From positions 1-38,331 of the forward strand of contig WKLE02001109.1 of assembly GCA_014885115.2 (NCBI GenBank): 38,331 nt of DNA. Reading direction: 5' to 3'. The DNA is from Asterionellopsis glacialis (taxonomy: Eukaryota; Bacillariophyta; Plagiogrammaphyceae; Rhaphoneidales; Asterionellopsidaceae). The translations under genes and the position numbers were made by a program. How positions within the stretch are numbered: position 1 is the first letter of the stretch; every line of letters starts with the position of its first letter. This document shows positions 30,301 to 38,331 of this stretch, one piece after another. Under the pieces are notes generated by a model. That model was not told the origin of the DNA. It was given only the letters and a program-made list of their open reading frames with translations, and ran no database searches.

Positions 30301-32332
30301 TGACGATATTCAATATGAAATCCCACGAGATTCTGCTTTGGTCTGGTACGAGGAGTACAAGAATGCACAAGATCTGGATGAAGGCGGTGATTCTTTGCAA
30401 GATGAATGGCTTGTGCGCAATACCGAAGAGTTTGAAAGTCTTCTCTCTAACGGTTTGATTGATGGACTTTCGGTTGCCGAATCAGATGCAATTGTTGCAT
30501 CGATGGTGACCGCTATTTCTGACTTTTCGGAGTGCGGCGATGCTGTAGATTGCCCCTTCAAAGACATCGTTGATGCCTTAACTTTTGCTGTTGCTTCTGC
30601 AAATGGAGAAGGTGGAAAAGTAGATATAGGCACACCAGGAGCCAATCAGGCAGCCACGGCGATCATATCAGATCTGAATGTATCTCTGCCATCCGCTAAG
30701 GCACTCCTCGCCCGTATTGCAATGCTCAAAGCCTTCAACCGTAGGGCTTGTTTTGCTTTGCCATGGCTGTCAGTACGGCCATGTCAAGAAGGGAGCGCAA
30801 TATTTGGTGGCCTCTGTGGTCATGGGGCATCTATTGAAAGAGCTGGGCGAAGTACATGCTCAAAGTCAATGGAGCTGGTATGTTTTCCTCTTCTTGAATT
30901 TTCCTTTCTCCGCTGCTGCCCTTTCCCCATTTCATTTCTCACACATGCCATTTTTAATTTCATTTCATTTCTTTAGTGGTATCAGCCAACCTCAATTGCA
31001 TCCCGTGTCAGACTCTTCAGGAATTTGTTCTTCTGCAGTACGAAGCGCTTGCTCTTGGATAGCATAACAGATGCTACCGCAACACCGACCCCTTTGTCAC
31101 ACGATGAATACGAATTGCCGCGAGAGATCCGGACGGTGCGCATCAATCGGCTGAAAGCACGCCGTGCTATGGATGGTATCGACACCGTATCCAAACGCAA
31201 GCATAGCGTATTTTCTCAATTGCACAATGAGACCAAAAGTTGGGGTGGGGCTGCTTTACGTCGCGGTTTTGTCGCTAAAGGCCACGGCGGACAGAAACGT
31301 GCTTTCAAAGTGAAGCTTATTGGTGAGGGTGTCAACGATTATTCCGGGCCATATCGAGAAGTGTTCACCGACGCTGTACAAGAAGTGGTGAGGTTAGACG
31401 AAGCAGGGCGGGGTGCGCTTGGTATACTAGAACCTACCCCTAACAACACATCAGAAATTGGTGACAACCGAGAGCTTTTTATGTTTTCAACTTGCAACCG
31501 TGATCTTACAACAAAATCCCTTGATACGAACTCATTTGGCTCAGTTGAAGAACATCGAATCAAAAATAGCTTCTCAAGTTTGACAGCAGCCAGGGACGAA
31601 ACCTCAAGAGAGGTAGAAGAAGCTTTAGTGTTCTTGGGAAGAATGGTTGGAACTGCGTGCAGGCATGGTATTACAGTGGATCTCCCAGTTGGCCTGGAAT
31701 CTGTCTGGCGACCAATAGTCGAAGAGCAAGTGGATATCATGACGCGACTTGGTGAACTAGATTTACTCGCGAGCCGTCAGTACACGGAATTATCTGAGCT
31801 ACCACCTCCATTACTTTGGTGGCAGCAACGTATGCTCAATTCATTCGTAGAGGGCATGTCACACGTTATGCCAGTGGAGATTTTTCCTCTGTTTACCGGT
31901 GTTGAGCTAAGAGATATCTTATGTGGAAATCCCGATGTGGACGTTGACCTCCTCCGTTCTGTCGTTGAATACGAAGGCTATAAGGAATCGGATGATGTGA
32001 TTAAGTTCTTTTGGGAGGCTCTTCGAGAAATGAGTATTGACGAACGGAAGAAGTTTTTACAGTTTGTCTGGGCAAGAACACGTCTTCCCATGAAAGAAAG
32101 TGACTTCGACTCGCCTTTCAAGATCCAGCGTGATACTGGGAACGATGGAGACGACGCTGATAAAGCTTTACCAAGCGCAAGTACATGTTTCTTTTCTTTG
32201 ACGCTACCAGAGTACAGCAGCAAAGAGCTTTTGACTGAAAAACTTATCTTTGCGATTGAAAATGTATGCACTATGGAGAGTGATTATGTTACCAATGATG
32301 CAGAAGTTGGTGAAGGTTGGCGAGGATTGTAA
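15361..32332 (+). CDS. Giant HECT-type E3 ubiquitin ligase with UIM, SPRY, UBA and MIB/HERC2-like modules
   Basis: Exons are 15361-15471, 15710-30877 and 30977-32332, all joined in phase 0 (donors GTACGT and GTATGT; acceptors AATAG and TTTAG), giving 5,544 residues. Order: acidic run about 268-310; UIM-like DDEMLRQALALSLAE about 750; a weaker UIM-like DDPALALAM about 1041; SPRY1 about 1432-1601; an unassigned beta-rich segment about 1729-1856; two UBA domains about 3055-3098 and 3134-3175 (LLEMGFPSRW); acidic run; SPRY2 about 3264-3436; MIB/HERC2-like halves about 4046-4069 (VMRGLDWD) and 4152-4201 (YRYGGDGGRYD) split by a Lys/Glu-rich insert; SPRY3 about 4396-4606; HECT about 5168-5544. The catalytic Cys is C5497 (PSASTCF), followed by LPEYSSKELLTEKL. 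HECT enzymes take ubiquitin from an E2 onto this Cys, then pass it to substrate. UBA and UIM bind ubiquitin and SPRY domains bind partners. The size recalls HERC1, HUWE1 and HECTD4, but no RCC1 repeats are visible. Confidence 0.92.
16400..16525 (+). repeat. GAY/GAR trinucleotide low-complexity tract (acidic run)
   Basis: Asp/Glu codons, mostly GAC, GAT and GAA, dominate this stretch of the HECT gene, with a run of nine Asp codons near 16477-16503. Similar tracts occur around 17320-17355, 17700-17795 (Ser then Glu/Asp, coded by TCN/GAA) and 25125-25230. They are prone to slippage and likely encode disordered acidic linkers. Confidence 0.8.
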
Positions 32333-32420
32333 CCTTACCGCCAAAGATTGCTACACTGCCATGATAGGGATAAATGCTTACGTAATGAAATTTATTGCAA
32401 TTCTATGTACTCTAGAGACT

Positions 32421-33845
32421 CTATGGAGGAGACGGTTTTGCTTTCGAAGGATGGAATCCACCATGTCTTACTGTACCTTGTAACGTCCAGTATCCAATCC
32501 CATCGTGTTTGGTGGAATGATGCTTATTTTTTATGTTGGGTTTTTTCCCGTTATCCTTGTCGAGTTTGCGATGCTCGTCGTTGCTATCATCATCATAAAG
32601 ATGATATTGATAATGTAATTCCCAAATTTGATCAAAATCATCAGCATCATAATTTTTACTTGGACAACCATTGTGTTCGGAACATCCCAAGGCACGTGCT
32701 AGATTTACCATATCAGTATGTTTCCAACTAACCACAGTTGTTGTTGGCACGGTAAGAGTTGCGTTATTAAAACCAACATTTGGACATAATTTTCCTTGAG
32801 ATAGGTAATGTTGAAAATAATCATCTGCTAAATACAATCCATGTCCATCTGTAAATTGCGTGTTGATGGGTATACCAGCTTTTTCACTAAGTGGTGTCAA
32901 AGTTTCTGTTTGACGATACGTGCGATGATCTGTTACACCTGGACGACGTGGATTCATTGCATACAAAAGTAATGGCGATGAATACTTTTTGGTACTTGAT
33001 GATGCTGATTCTTGATGTGTTATTAGCTCTTTCTGTTCATAATGACGACCACCATGCGGTTGTTCCTGTTTCTGATTCCCATCGTCTTTTTTTCCTATTG
33101 TCAATATACGTTCACCATGATTATCATTTTTCTGTTTTGTATCGAATAAGGTCGATATGTATTCTGCATGTTCATATCCAATTGGTGAACAATGATGATC
33201 ACCAATCTCATCTTCTATAATTTTCCCTTTTTCATCATACAATGTTTTTTCACAATGTCTCAATAAAATCATTCGTGTCGAACATCCATGTTTCATATTT
33301 CGTACAAAATCTTGAGATGACGATCCTTCTGCCTCATTGTTATCTAGCTTTTCCATCATTATCCAAACCTTATTGGTTAATTTATTTAAATATTCCAATT
33401 GTTTTTCAGGTGTTGCATGTTTCAATCGTTGTACCCTTGCTGCTGAGTAAAATACAATATAAATCCCTACAAGGATCATTCCAACTACTATACCTAATGC
33501 ACCATACATGAAGTACAATCGTATACGTTTGTAGTATACCGCGTTTCTATGTTGATGTAGTTGTTGTTTTTGTTGATGGCAGAAATCTGACATTAGCAAA
33601 TCTTGTGTTTCAACGTCATCAGCGTTGCCGCTTGTTGTTCCTGAATGATCAGCTGTTGTAATATTTATAGGTGACGCATGATGAGGTCGAGATATATTTG
33701 TTATTGTATTGGTTGTCGTGGACGATGCAATACTTCCATATGGATAACTGCTGTTACTGTTGCCGTTGCCATTACTGCCACTGTCGCGACTGTTGTTACT
33801 TTCATCAAATGGATGATCGACATTACTATTCTGTAACGAGGACAT
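32421..33845 (-). CDS. Type II membrane protein with a histidine-phosphatase-like domain
   Basis: A single-exon gene on the complement encodes 474 residues from the ATG at 33845; the frame extends eight codons further, but only from a GTG. The first 100 residues are Asn/Ser/Thr-rich and probably cytosolic. One hydrophobic helix follows at about 110-133 (LYFMYGALGIVVGMILVGIYIVF), then a lumenal or extracellular domain. This contains TRMILLRHCEK (about 192-200), resembling the RHG phospho-acceptor motif of the histidine phosphatase (phosphoglycerate-mutase-like) superfamily, then RQTETLTPLSEKAGI (about 311-325) and a later VVSWKHTDMVNLARALG with a candidate second catalytic His (about 376). The Cys replacing Gly in RHG is unusual but occurs in divergent members. 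Substrate unknown. The gene converges with the HECT gene, with 88 bp between the stop codons. Confidence 0.75.
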   Translation of the reverse strand: MSSLQNSNVDHPFDESNNSRDSGSNGNGNSNSSYPYGSIASSTTTNTITNISRPHHASPINITTADHSGTTSGNADDVETQDLLMSDFCHQQKQQLHQHRNAVYYKRIRLYFMYGALGIVVGMILVGIYIVFYSAARVQRLKHATPEKQLEYLNKLTNKVWIMMEKLDNNEAEGSSSQDFVRNMKHGCSTRMILLRHCEKTLYDEKGKIIEDEIGDHHCSPIGYEHAEYISTLFDTKQKNDNHGERILTIGKKDDGNQKQEQPHGGRHYEQKELITHQESASSSTKKYSSPLLLYAMNPRRPGVTDHRTYRQTETLTPLSEKAGIPINTQFTDGHGLYLADDYFQHYLSQGKLCPNVGFNNATLTVPTTTVVSWKHTDMVNLARALGCSEHNGCPSKNYDADDFDQIWELHYQYHLYDDDSNDEHRKLDKDNGKKPNIKNKHHSTKHDGIGYWTLQGTVRHGGFHPSKAKPSPP

Positions 33846-34306
33846 GATTCTTTCTACGACACAAATCACTGATTGATCTATATTGCTTCTCTACAGTAGT
33901 CCCAGTATGTGCCGATTGCAGTTAGTCAATACACTTGTTTCAGTTGAACTGCAATGTGTGCCTGATGCATTCGACTAGCGTCATCTGTCATATCGCTGTT
34001 CATAGGAGACGCGATGTGTGTCAGAGGTAACTCGTATGTCAGATTCGAGCAAGAGACTCGAGGCGAAAGCAGGGGTCGATGGCAAAAGATGTGAGATGTG
34101 AGAATCAGGAAGGCCCATTTGTCTGCTCATATGTCCGTAATACAGGTAGTACTAGTCTCTACTAGGGCTCCCTCGGAGATCAGTAAAAAAAATGCGCGGT
34201 TTTTTGGGACATTAGAGCGCATGACACCACCGTTCTTGTTCTTCTCCACCATATCTTTATATACGCACACACCACGTAGAATTATACGAACAATTCTCAA
34301 ATCGCT
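33846..34306. other. Intergenic region upstream of the phosphatase gene
   Basis: This is the promoter side of the complement-strand phosphatase-like gene and the edge of the transposon-rich region. No gene or clear element boundary was seen. Confidence 0.4.
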
Positions 34307-35346
34307 TTATTTTTTATTTACTTCTGTTTTCTCAGCACTGTCGTCACCATGAGCACCTGCTGCGTCGGCCATTACTCTGTCGCAGGTAATTGTTACAACC
34401 TTCGTCCTTCTCCTGTTTTTGTATTTGCACAAGTCCGGTAAGTTGCTGTTTGAATCTTGTCTTGCTCTGCAGTGAATACACGAACAGGGCATGAAAGATG
34501 TTTTCAACGAAAATTTTTCTTGTTTTCCAATTTGTTCATTTCCTTTTTTTTCGTACACCTAACAGATCTCATGTAACTGTGTTGTCTTTTTCACACTTTT
34601 TTTCCTTTTGTATCTAATATCTTACTCCTATCACACAGGAGTATTTCTCCTGGATGATCTTTTTCTAATGTTATTTGTTGTTCTTTTGTTTAAACCACGT
34701 AAAAAAAATATCTGCCATCTACTCCGTAAGTACCCTTGCCTTTTAGCTTCACATCCTGTTCCATTTCAATTTTTTTCCAACTAACCATTGCTTCAGTATC
34801 TTTTGACAATCCATTTTTACAGACTACAAAAGCCTTGTAGGCTGTGGGTGATCTATTCAAGATTTTTTCTTGTTCTAAAATGTACCGTTTGGGTTGCTTC
34901 CCCTATCCATCATGGGGACCCTTGAAGTTATCAACCACAGCAAGTCTTTGTATTAGTTCAATGCCCTCATGTCTTTCTCTAACCATTGCTATTTGCAAAA
35001 AAATTTGCCTACACCTGTATTGAGATGGACAGTTGTCTGACCATGCAATTACCTTCCTTATGGGTGTCCCTTTTTTTCGATTTTTTTTTAATACTTTTCT
35101 ATGATCTTGTCCAAGCATGTATTGTGCATGGCATGCTCGTTTTTCTCCTCTGGTAAGTGTCTCTGCAAAGAATTGGTTGACATCTACTGTAAACAATTGT
35201 ATGGATTCCTCACCAATAACCTGTGTTCCCCTACCCTCTTTTATTTTTACGTTTGCTGTTTGTCTTTGATATAGACAAACAAAATTGTCAAGTACGGCAT
35301 GCCCATTGATGGAAGAATTTTTAGCTTCTATTGCCCGGAGATCAAG
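34307..35346 (-). pseudogene. Decayed transposase-like gene
   Basis: On the complement a frame runs from about 35346 to a TAA at 34690, broken by one in-frame TAG at 34903-34905. It reads FTVDVNQFFAETLTRGEK, then KVIAWSDNCPSQYRCRQIF, then VVDNFKGPHDG-stop-GK, then further coding-like sequence (AMVSWKKIEM). The SDN-x2-SQY and NF-x3-HDGxGK pattern recalls DDE-type transposases with an SDGxxxQFK / HGKGxxDG core. In another frame at 34558-34307 a Cys-rich tail (PCSCIHCRA..CKYKNRRR) looks like its C terminus, so a frameshift or lost intron lies between. It is probably inactive. Assignment to a transposon superfamily is not possible by eye. Confidence 0.5.
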
Positions 35347-35634
35347 CTAGGCAGAAAAGTCGGTAAGTATTAACAGTGTGTCTGTTGCCAAAGTTTCTAT
35401 GTTTGTACATAAATTGTTCCTAATCTATTGTATGTCTTGTGTATGTGGTATACAGATTCTCAATGACCGAAGGAATCTTTTAATTATGGTGGAAACAGGT
35501 AAGACCGACGGAGCTAGCTTGCGTTGTTTATTTTTCTTACTAATGTCCAGATTTTTTAACTGATCTCCAAGGGATTCCCAGGTCCTTATCGGTAGGACTC
35601 TAGACTGAACAAGACAACGGTCCAATCAAAAATT

Positions 35635-36530
35635 TAATATGGAATCCACACCATGCAAATACCTCCCACACCAACGGTATCACCAGCCATAGTGAACCCA
35701 TCACCCATTCCAATAACAGGACTCAAGACTGGCACAGTCCACATTTAATCACGGAGCACCTGGGACAACACCTGGCATTCCATTCTGTCAAAACAACCAG
35801 AGTATATAAAATCCCTCCTAGCCAACATAAATAGTAGTAATCATAGCAGAGATGATCTCAACCCTGAACTATCAATGGACAAGTAAATTGTGAAACCAAT
35901 GGTGCATTATTGCATAGAAAAGGCACACATGGATGGGTAATTCAAGGAAAAAAGTTGGACATTTGTGGCTCTGGAGATGTGACAGGCACCAATCTATTGA
36001 CCCTAAGTCCTGAAATATTTGCTGTCTGGGCAGTCTTAAACTACCTTTGGGTGCTGCATCATCTTCAATCACCACTCCCAGAAGGATCGCTTCCTAACAG
36101 CATAGACAGCAAAGCATGAATTAAATAGGTAGCAACCAATATCCCATCCCATGCTAAACTCCAAATCTGAAATGAGTTTGACATTGAAAGTAAAATCAAG
36201 GCACTCCTAAGCAGCCTCCATATAAACTTTAGCTACCACTGGGTCAAGGGCCATCAAGAAGATACAATCAATGAAGAGGGTTTAGACACAGATGCATCAT
36301 TGGATATTATTGCTGATTTACTAGTAACACAAAAAGAGAAAAATACTAATAGAACATGGAGACCACCATCTCCATCTCCCACAAGAACAGGTATCCCTGT
36401 GGATCACAGTAAAAAAATTCACTACCAAATTGATCAACAGATACAATTTGCACAACATGATGAAGCACTTAAACAATACACCATGGATAAAAAAAACTTG
36501 GACAATGAAGTCTACTCTTGGATAAACTAG
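35635..36530 (+). pseudogene. Retroelement remnant with RNase H-like domain
   Basis: One reading frame from about 35868 to 36530 encodes the parts of an RNase H-like domain seen in LINE-like polyproteins: GTHGWVIQGKKLDICGSGDVTG, LSPEIFAVWAVLNYL, then HWVKGHQED and SLDIIADLL, followed by a linker (SKKIHYQIDQQI) and a C-terminal YTMDKKNLDNEVYSWIN. Stops interrupt the frame at 36117 (TGA), 36126 (TAG) and 36168 (TGA), and a TGA at 35865 marks its left limit. Upstream to about 35635 another frame looks like a continuation of the polyprotein. No intact reverse transcriptase is seen. It is a 5'-truncated, dead copy. Confidence 0.6.
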
Positions 36531-36544
36531 CCAGCATAAAAATT

Positions 36545-36832
36545 GGGAGTCTGTTTGATACTACAGAGAAGGGTACTGCTGTTTATGTTATTGGATTTGT
36601 ACAATAGTAAATGGTTGATTTGTAGCAATGGTCCCAAAATACATGCCATGTTCAAACCATAATTTAGAGTAACATTTGAAATTGTCAAATTTCATATCTT
36701 TTAGTTGTCTAAATTTAAAAAGATGTGAATCCATTTGATACTACAGAGAAGAGTGCTGTGACATTGATGTTCTTGGATTCTTATAAATGCTCATGGTTGA
36801 CATGTAGCAATGGTTACAAGATACATGTCATG
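36545..36832. repeat. Two diverged direct copies of a ~105-bp unit spaced ~180 bp
   Basis: Copy A is about 36545-36650 and copy B about 36725-36832. They share TTTGATACTACAGAGAAG at the left, ATGGTTGA and TGTAGCAATGGT in the middle and ACATGYCATG at the right. They lie directly after the RNase H remnant, so they may be the 3' UTR repeat of that element or a separate small repeat. Confidence 0.7.
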
Positions 36833-37801
36833 AGTGATGGATTTATTTAGAAAGAATGCACAAAAACATAAATGAATGTTTGGGGATAAAGATTTGGTGC
36901 GTTGAGATAATTCATTTCTAGTAAAATTGTTGAAATTTTTAAAATATTATACAGCCATTCATGAATATGATAATAACAGCAGCTGTGGACCAAAAGTTTG
37001 TATTTGCACGCTACTGTCAAAATGTCATAAATTGGCCCACTCAGGGCTGAAACGCTGAAACATGTCATGTATGACTCAGTCATTTTAACATGTGTTTGGA
37101 TGATTGTTGTCATGATATAGATGCATTCACCTCTAGGTAAAACAGATAAAATTTGTGTTTCTGTGAAAAAAAATTACTTGGGTTTATCTTCTTGACCCCC
37201 CCCCCCACAGAATCATTATTTTACTTGTTATTTTGTGTGAAAGTACCTTTTGCCATCTTGTTACAATTGTTATATTAATACACCATATCCCTGTAAGAGC
37301 AACAAAATACCATGCAACAATAAAATATGAAATAAAATGGGAAGAATAAACCATTGGTGTAATATGGTATTTGATTACTATGCCATGATTCATGACCCTT
37401 CATCATTGTCTTTGCCATAGTCAAATTCTTGGTATCTTGTGAGATTCACCAGAGTTTTTCAGGACAAGCTGTGTACAAATGTGGTGTAGCATCAACATTG
37501 TTCTACATGATTGGAGTAAAAACAAATGTCATATCCCAGGTAAATTGGACTCAATACAATTAGATTGTTGTCGTGTTCTCAATTCTCTCATATCCAGAAA
37601 ATAATTGACTCCATAAGTGTGACTTGTGCATTATGTTCTAGCGGTGCAAGTCAGTGGAAGGTATGATATGCCTGCAGCATTTGTGAAGTTGCATTGTGCG
37701 CAAAGGTTCATCCACCTAATACGATCTGGTGTTGGGTAGCTTGACATTCAATAAAGGCACCGGCAAGTCTTCAGCATGAACATCTCATTCGCTCAAACTC
37801 A
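36833..37801. other. AT-rich transposon-flanking DNA without a recognised gene
   Basis: No coding region is supported. A C11 run lies at 37196-37206. Composition is strongly AT-rich with many stop codons in all frames. Confidence 0.45.
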
Positions 37802-38002
37802 TTGATTTCCATCAGAGAAGAACACAAGGAGCCTAATCGTAGTAGGCATAGTGCTAGAATGTGTTCTTCACGGAGGAAACGCTCTAGTGCAGAGATTTCA
37901 ACTGGGGCTGGAGCAGGAGATGATAATAATGAAAGAGGTGATGCTAGAATGACAGATACAAATGCTGGAGCTGAAGCGGAAGATGATAGAAATCTAGTTT
38001 GA
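37802..38002 (+). CDS. Possible C-terminal coding fragment, hydrophilic, unknown
   Basis: A 66-codon frame begins MISIREEHKEPNRSRHSARM only if read from an ATT (no ATG at its left edge) and runs into an Ala/Gly/Asp/Glu-rich tail (GAGAGDDNNERGDAR). It could be the end of a transposon-encoded protein or a terminal exon whose upstream part is not recognisable. Low confidence. Confidence 0.2.
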   Translation: MISIREEHKEPNRSRHSARMCSSRRKRSSAEISTGAGAGDDNNERGDARMTDTNAGAEAEDDRNLV

Positions 38003-38034
38003 ATAATAATAATAATAATGGAATAATAATAATG
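38002..38034. repeat. AAT/TAA microsatellite
   Basis: Two runs of AAT units, about six and four copies, are separated by GG. Confidence 0.9.
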
Positions 38035-38331
38035 TAACAGAAAAGAGCCAGAGACAGAGAATTATGTAGAAAGCAGCTGATAATGTTGTTAGTCGATGGC
38101 GGCTTGCACTTGGAGATGTGGAGTAGGGAATAGGCAGAAATGGGTGGACAAGAGGATCTTTATGGCTACAAATCAAGAGGCTTGATTTGGGGAAAAAGGA
38201 ATTAGGACAAAAGTACATAGAAATTAGTATCTCGGACCAGCAATTTTGTTGCTGGTAAGGGCATTTAGTGTCAAAGTGGGCACACAGCGATAGGATGGTA
38301 TGCGCGGATTCTTACTTTGCATCGGTTGGGG
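38035..38331. other. Window end, no recognised gene
   Basis: The sequence becomes richer in G (GGAGATGTGGAG, TTGGGGAAAAAGG) but every frame is broken within a short distance. It may belong to a further mobile element running off the window. Confidence 0.35.

Noticed and set aside
16391..30645. Many long - strand frames inside the HECT gene, some Ser- or Asp-rich
   Set aside because: They mirror the low-complexity codons of the + strand gene and show no domains of their own.
15361..32332. RCC1-like repeats expected for a HERC-type ligase
   Set aside because: No recurring RCC1 blade signature was seen in the translated sequence.
37994..38218. 74-codon - strand frame
   Set aside because: Mostly Tyr/Leu/Phe from the reverse of a microsatellite and adjacent AT-rich DNA.

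Overview
The window looks like nuclear DNA of a unicellular stramenopile alga, most likely a diatom. The evidence is short GT-AG introns (about 86-240 nt), AT-rich intergenic DNA, long genes with few introns, a plant/alveolate-type calcium-dependent protein kinase, a signal-plus-transit-like leader with a Phe at the probable cleavage site, TGACGT-type promoter motifs, and RNase H remnants ending in WVKGHQ. The species cannot be told from the sequence alone. No rRNA, tRNA or CRISPR array was seen.

Layout. 1-7.2 kb holds a membrane-anchored RING-H2 protein in three exons (328-1221), a small multi-pass membrane protein (2333-2875), a secretory/plastid-leader protein with PPR/TPR-like helices (4772-5938) behind a dense cluster of CRE-like sites (4322-4500), and a protein with two PARP-type zinc-finger-like modules (6563-7219). 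7.6-10.3 kb holds a frameshifted, intronless EF-hand fragment (+ strand) tail-to-tail with a complete five-exon CDPK (- strand, 8161-10299). 10.8-12.75 kb holds an acyltransferase-3 family membrane protein, divergent from the CDPK. 12.8-15.3 kb has no convincing gene, only coding-like fragments and simple repeats.

15.36-32.33 kb is the centrepiece: one gene in three exons (the middle one 15,168 nt long) predicted to encode a 5,544-residue HECT E3 ubiquitin ligase. It carries UIM-like motifs, three SPRY domains, two UBA domains, a MIB/HERC2-like module split by a charged insert, and a C-terminal HECT domain with its catalytic Cys. A type II membrane histidine-phosphatase-like gene (32421-33845) runs convergently with only 88 bp between the two stop codons. 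From about 34.3 kb to the end the window is transposon territory: a decayed transposase-like frame (- strand), a retroelement RNase H remnant with in-frame stops (+ strand), a diverged direct repeat of about 105 bp spaced 180 bp, and simple repeats.

Themes: ubiquitin signalling (RING-H2 plus the giant HECT), calcium signalling (CDPK plus its relic) and membrane proteins. These are independently transcribed eukaryotic genes and nothing suggests an operon. All domain calls come from reading motifs by eye; no database search was run. Splice sites were chosen from GT-AG consensus plus reading-phase agreement.
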